From: Phytophthora quininea
Taxonomy: Eukaryota; Oomycota; Peronosporomycetes; Peronosporales; Peronosporaceae
Direction: 5' to 3'
NCBI GenBank assembly: GCA_011947345.1
Contig: JAAVTG010000561.1
Coordinates: 1 to 64,000, forward strand
Length of the DNA: 64,000 nt
Part shown: positions 59,191 through 64,000 of the stretch, in pieces
Layout of the letters: each line of letters starts with the position of its first letter
Position numbering within the stretch: the stretch's first letter is position 1
Notes under the pieces: generated by a model
The model's input: only the letters and a program-made list of their open reading frames with translations
Told to the model about the DNA's origin: nothing
Database searches by the model: none
Made by a program: the position numbers and the translations under genes

Positions 59191-59700
59191 TCAAGAAATT
59201 GCCAACTGTCTGCTTAGCTGTCGCTGTCGAGCTGCTTTATAGACCTGAGTCGAGTCGGCCTGTGTCCGAAGGCACAAAACGGATTCTGTCGGTCTTCTCC
59301 GGCCGGCGCAGCGGCCGCCATAGTCCTCCCCGTGCAACCACCCTTCATTCCACACGGACGGCACTCCCCAGCATGACTTCCAACCCTTGAAACGACCACC
59401 CTTCTCACCCTGAGCCTTCTGTGGGCCACGCATCACCTGCCACCCGTCCTCTGCACCTCCATTTTGCTCCCTTCTTAATCGCCTTGGGGCCTTGACAAAA
59501 GATGGCGCGAGGCGCGCCGGCACACCCGCTGTCCGCTTGGCCTGCTGTCCCCACACGGCTTCTTGGATGACAGCCCCGCCGTGTCTCCCACGAGACTCAT
59601 ACTCAAGCGTAACGGAGCCAACTGTTGGAACGGAAGGCGATCCGTCCCAGGGTCGCGCTGCACACGCCGACCCAGGACACAGGCTTGGAGAATCATTCAA
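59191..59700 (-). other. open frame in GC-rich repeat-like DNA
   Basis: One minus-strand frame runs 169 residues, rich in Gly, Arg, Trp and Cys (for example GGRFKGWKSCWGVPSVWNEG). No domain is recognisable and shorter frames overlap it on the other strand. The sharp rise in GC compared with its flanks suggests an inserted repeat. I do not treat it as a real gene. Confidence 0.2.
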
Positions 59701-60046
59701 AGAAAAGCAAAGACACAGAAATAATGAGTCAAATTGGTGGTCTTGGTGAAGGATGAGGCTTGATACAAGAACGGTTCTAATGGGAAAATGGCGACATTGA
59801 TAAAAATCTTACCAATCATTAATGATTGTCCAACTGATGTCATTTTTCGGAAATGATTATCGACAGCATCGCGATGCTCCACGTTTTTATTAACTTATCC
59901 ATGCCATTGTACAGGCTCCACAATTTTACATACATTATAAGCGATATCATGAGCAAGGAAGGAGTATGTGACGCTAGCCACAATATTGAAGCATTTGATG
60001 TGTGCAGGGGGCTACGTAGCAGTGCACGGGCACAGGAGAAGACGTA
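59701..60046. other. spacer without a visible gene
   Basis: About 346 bases of AT-richer sequence. I see no coding sequence, RNA gene or clear repeat. Confidence 0.4.
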
Positions 60047-60135
60047 GGACTCCCCGAGTCAGTGTCCTTAGGCTTACAGCCTTCGGTTCTATACCAGAAC
60101 CGAGTACAGTCCCGTAACTAGGACTCGCAGAGTCA
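60047..60135. repeat. cluster of three short hairpins within a direct repeat
   Basis: GACTC-CCC-GAGTC (60048-60060), CGGTTCT-ATACC-AGAACCG (60084-60102) and GACTC-GCA-GAGTC (60122-60134) stand within 90 bases. The outer two belong to a direct repeat whose copies also share the following AGTGT and CCTTA/CCTA. The set looks like part of a repeat element, perhaps an LTR fragment. A minus-strand frame reads away from it at 60341 (MGTKLSGSEWNRFVDFVG), possibly a gag-like start. Confidence 0.55.
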
Positions 60136-62516
60136 GTGTATCCTAAGCTAGGACGCCACCAATTAACTGCAAGTGGGCGGCTTCGCACCTGCTGGGAATC
60201 TCCAATTCTTCCACGCTCTTCAGGGGTGACAGGAAGCTTGTTTGTCATGCCGGTGGTAAGTTCTTGAATAATCTGGCGTGCACTAGGACCCACAAAGTCC
60301 ACGAACCTGTTCCACTCAGAACCGCTCAATTTTGTACCCATCCGTCTTATATGCGAGTTTGTATTGTGTCAGGAGTGGCGATATTTTTGTCGTGGTAGCG
60401 CTTCAGACAAATTGGATGCCAGCCCCTCAAGGACTGCAAATTCGCGTGTGTTAGCACAAGTACAGTGTTTGTGTCTATTACAATAGTAATATATCTAAAC
60501 AACAACCTCAAATTCGTAAAATTGACCGAGTTATCGCCCCCAACGTGAGGTGGCGATAACTTTTGCTGTTCGTGTCCTATTTGCCGTACCGTTCATCATG
60601 CCAAATCGAGCGTGACTTTAGCATCTGTGGAGAAATGGTATCATTCCAGCGCACTAGTATGTGGGTCTAGGCGATGAAATGTTGCTCGGGGTTGACAAAG
60701 TTAGCGTCAGTCGTCTGTGTCAGAGCTATCGTTTCGTTTGGGAGCTCGACAATTGCTGTTTCAACAACGGCAGTGTCATCAAGATCGGCTTGGGGGGCTT
60801 TGGCGACAACCTGGACAGCTTGTGCTGCAGATTGCCCTCGAGTCAGCACCATTACCCGTTCTTCGCTGCAGCGATTTTATTATCTGGCCCTTTCAGATCT
60901 CATTGTATTCCCTTTATAAATCAGCCAATGCAAACAATGTCCTTTTGACCAATATTACTGAAGAATTGCAAACCCGCTATCGAAGCCCACTCCTCACGAG
61001 CCCGGCACGTCCTTGGCTCGTCTGAGGATTGGTGGTAGGGTTAAGATTCTTAACGTAATTTTATTAGACTCGTGAGAAATCATGAAATGTTAATATATAG
61101 GCTGCATATTTTGGCATATTTCCTTAAAGTTTTGTCCGAATATGATGAAAAGGATATTAATAGCAAGGCAGGATTGTAGAAATGCTAGCAGCCATTTCTC
61201 AGTTGGCGATTGCCGAAGCAACGATGGCTGTCCGCGAAGAACTATCGCATGGTCCGCGTACGTTCGCGACTGGGTGCTACAAGTTGTTTGAGATTGCGAT
61301 GTCTACAGGGACGTTCCCAGGAATCCAAATACGGGGCCTTGTAACTGAGTGTCTTGGTATCGGCCACGACTGTAGCTTCCGTTAAGAACGACTACAGCTC
61401 TGGCTAAAAGCAAAATCCGAGGTACTCTCCACATTCCTTTGATTACTGAAATGCAGCATGTACCGCCACTATTTTATATTTTATGTAGCCGTCGGCTCAT
61501 GGAACTAGGAGCTACGATATCGATACTGTAACTCCTGTTTTCACGTCGTTCGTCGATTACCAAAACCGTCTAGCACGTCCTGTCAATTCGCCGTCAATCA
61601 TTGGACTCGTATGGAATACTATATATCTTGCGTGTATGTGTATACATATTGTGCAGAGATTGCTTACACAAAAGGGACCAAAGGGCAACGGATGACTCGG
61701 ATTCAGCCATTTAAAGAAAACCGATAAACAGGGCTCAAGCAATTGCAACTAACTACGGACACACTCTACCTCCATATCATTGAGAGCTCCAGCTCATGGA
61801 GTTGATTTGGGCGACAGATTGCTTGAGATCCGCCAACTTCTGCCGCCAATGCTGTCTAGAGGTTCAACATGGTTTTGCAGCAATAGCAAAGCAGAATTGG
61901 CGTATTTGTATTGGAGTGATATGGCAAGCGAGCTCGTAAAAGGAAATTGCGAGGTGAGATAGTGTTAACAGGTTAGCGTCGGCAACAACTACTCCTCTGG
62001 ATGGCTCTCCGTGCTGTCCTTCATGCTGCTACCGCTGTCGAGCGTGCGGTGTGTGCCGCCTTGCTCCTGCTGCCGCCAAATCTCGCTCTGCTTCTTGCTA
62101 TTCGTCGGAGGCTTCGCGTCCGTAGTGACTCCGAGGTTTGTGCAAGATAGCTGTTAGGATAGGCATCGTGCCTGAGTTATCCATGCTGTGGTGTCGTCCG
62201 GAACTGTAACGAAGGAGGCGCTCAACAAGTGAGGAATTATCTTCTTCTTTTTACCCCGATTACATGGAAAGTATATTTAATGCTGACTCCGTCGCCCGCT
62301 GCTGAGTGCTCTTGGAGTATATCAAACGTACCCTTTCCCCTTGCAATCACTTAGGAAATGACGCTGCAATGAATATAGTCTTGAGCAGTGCTTGGACATT
62401 AGAATAAGTTATTCTTCAGTATGTTATGAAAAACAATAAGAAAAGAATTGGTTGGCAGCATCAACAATAATAAAAGAATGAAGAATACGTAATGTATTCT
62501 CATCGAACGAACCGGA
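60136..62516. other. gene-poor region
   Basis: Open frames are short and overlap on both strands. The two that look least random are on the minus strand: 60341 to about 60190 (MGTKLSGSEWNRFVDFVG ... TTGMTNKLPVTPEERGR) and 60852 to 60667 (ending TDANFVNPEQHFIA). They may be retroelement fragments; neither has a nameable domain. From 61000 to 62516 the DNA is AT-rich, with nothing I can support as a gene. Confidence 0.35.
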
Positions 62517-64000
62517 CTACTGCTCCTCGTCAATGACAAGGGCCATCAGCGTGCTCGCGTCCCAATACTGCCTGTTCACGCGCAAAAATGAAAGCGTCTC
62601 GAAGTTGATGGAAAGCAGCGAAGCCCGCTGCGGAGTAAGGATCAGCTTGCACTGCGAGAGGCTCTTCTCGCAGTGATTGCTAGTAGGTGGTATCTTCGCC
62701 ACGGTCTCGCAGTAGCGCTGTGTTGCGGGTGCAGCCGGCGCGTCATTCCTCAGCACGGCCGTGGCAAAGTCCTCCTCTCGAGGCTGTTGACGAGTGCGAC
62801 GTGCACTACCTCCACGAGGAGCAGCGGCCGACTCCACCTGCAACTCAAACGGCTTCAAAGCGGTAGTCTCGTCCTCGCTCAAGGCTTCGACGCGATTAGT
62901 AGCCACCTAATGCAACATTAGAATAATTAGACACAAGAGCACTGGCGACAGTAAAAATAGCATACCTTAACGACGCCGCTCTTGAAGGCTGGCGAGTGCA
63001 CGATCCGAGCGTCAGGGCTCAGATGCTCCTTGGTCACCGGGTACATCTCGATAATGCGGTCGAACAGCACTCGAACCGCAGCCATCGACAAGCCATCCTC
63101 CTGCAGCTTCTTGCAGACGCTGTTAAACGTCAAAAGGTTTTCAAGGAGCACCTTGACCCGGTGATGAGCAGCAGGCTTCGGGACAAGGTCGTACACAGCG
63201 TCAACATGCTTGATTGCATCCCTAATCTTGACGTACCGCTCCAGCATAGCGAAGGTCGAGCTCCAGCGAGTCGCATTAGCGCGGAGAGGCGCCAGGTTGG
63301 TGTGGCGTCGCAGCTCCCTGCGGTTGTTCGGGGCGCGCAGGGCAGCCATCAATGCGGCCACAGCGTCGATGATCTCGCTATGGCGAGTAAGGTACTTCTG
63401 TGTCGCCAAATTGAATCGATGCGACGCGCAACCGACCAATGGGACGGCGAGCTTCGTCGCCACCAGTTGATTGGTTCCACAGTTATCGCCAATCAGAAAC
63501 TTCAGCGGGTCTTGTGATTGGCCAAAAATGCCCAAAATGTTCCGGATGTAGGAACAATGCGAGTCCGCCGTCTGATCGACCTCGTCGAGCGAAGCGATGG
63601 CTAACAGCGGGATGTGCATTTGACCCTCGTGCCAAAACACGGCGAACAGCGCCACATACTGCTCTAGGAAGCATCTCCAGCCGTCGAACATAATCCCGAA
63701 GCGGGGGAAGAATTGAGGCGATTCGCTGCTCGACGAGCTTAGCTGTCCCGGCCAGGTACTTCTTCAGAGTCTTGGACGAGATGGGCTTGAGCTGGGACAT
63801 GGAGCGGGTTGCTGGGTGGTCCACCTCAGACAACGGCATGTTGCGGTCGACCACCCAAGACATCCAGCGGTAGATGTTTGAGATTTTGTCGTTAACAAAT
63901 CTGTGGGCGTGCAGGTTTCCCGGTTGCGAGCTAGCATGGGCCAGGTAGTCGTCTACGTAGGAATCGTGCTTGTCCTTCAAGTGGCTAACGAGGTTGCCGT
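62517..64000 (-). CDS. hAT-family transposase (cut by the window edge)
   Basis: Two exons, 62966-64000 (continuing outside) and 62517-62906, with a 59-nt intron whose phase fits. At the edge lies the end of a BED zinc finger (NLVSHLKDKHDS). Then come the transposase core (FLIGDNCGTNQ, VPLVGCASHRFNLATQKYL, ATRWSSTFAMLERYVKIRDA) and, in the second exon, the hAT dimerisation domain (AKIPPTSNHCEKSLSQCKLI, then FETLSFLRVNRQYWDASTLM). One base is missing near 63695, where the frame moves before GIMFDGWRCFLE. No in-frame stop otherwise, so this copy is far better preserved than the relics at 14-17 kb. It may be an active or domesticated element; terminal repeats are not visible within the window. 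Confidence 0.8.

Overview
The window looks like nuclear DNA of an oomycete, most likely a Phytophthora-like member of the Peronosporales. The reasons are: eukaryotic housekeeping genes packed 10-500 bp apart on both strands; short GT-AG introns, mostly 50-80 nt; GC-rich third codon positions; multi-domain signalling proteins of the kind oomycetes carry (CAP-Gly/phosphatase/EF-hand, PX-AGC kinase, RCC1/SAP); and relics of hAT, pogo-type and Helitron elements. This placement rests on style and domain combinations, not on a database match.

Layout. 0.7-3.6 kb: two tandem cytosolic GAPDH genes with nearly identical 3' halves. 4.2-13.1 kb: a RAD7-like LRR protein, a three-repeat MYB factor, an ankyrin/zinc-cluster protein, ribosomal protein uL14, a WBP4-like spliceosomal protein and a gamma-carbonic-anhydrase-like protein. 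13.4-20.2 kb: a repeat island with a proteasome alpha-like relic, a hAT transposase relic split by a pogo-type element, a Helitron helicase relic and a perfect palindrome. 20.7-42.0 kb: a dense block with Rheb, an 8.6-kb Sec16, a small two-helix protein head-to-head with TMEM208/SND2, a TBC Rab-GAP, a CAP-Gly/IQ/PPP phosphatase with EF-hands, a double-PH protein, a TRF-like telomere-repeat-binding protein and a PX-AGC kinase. 42.1-46.6 kb: gene-poor, bracketed by a 267-bp direct repeat. 46.7-58.4 kb: a GH5 glycosylceramidase-like enzyme, a P4-ATPase lipid flippase, an RCC1/SAP protein and a calcineurin-like phosphatase with its own EF-hands and a hydrophobic tail. 58.4-64.0 kb: gene-poor DNA ending in a fairly well preserved hAT transposase gene cut by the window edge.

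Functional themes. Several genes concern membrane traffic and lipids: Sec16 (COPII exit sites), TMEM208/SND2 (ER targeting), the TBC GAP, the PX kinase, PH domains, the flippase and the glycosylceramidase. Others concern calcium or GTPase signalling: two phosphatases with built-in EF-hands, and Rheb. There is no sign of co-transcription; the clustering probably just reflects a gene-dense island.

Quality note. About ten otherwise conserved genes contain small frameshifts, nearly all explained by one missing base, often in a G, A or T run. This looks like uncorrected sequencing deletions rather than biology. For those genes the coordinates give the outer limits of the CDS and the text says where the frame changes. 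Intron positions were read by eye from GT/AG sites and phase, so they are well supported where phase and family conservation agree and tentative elsewhere.
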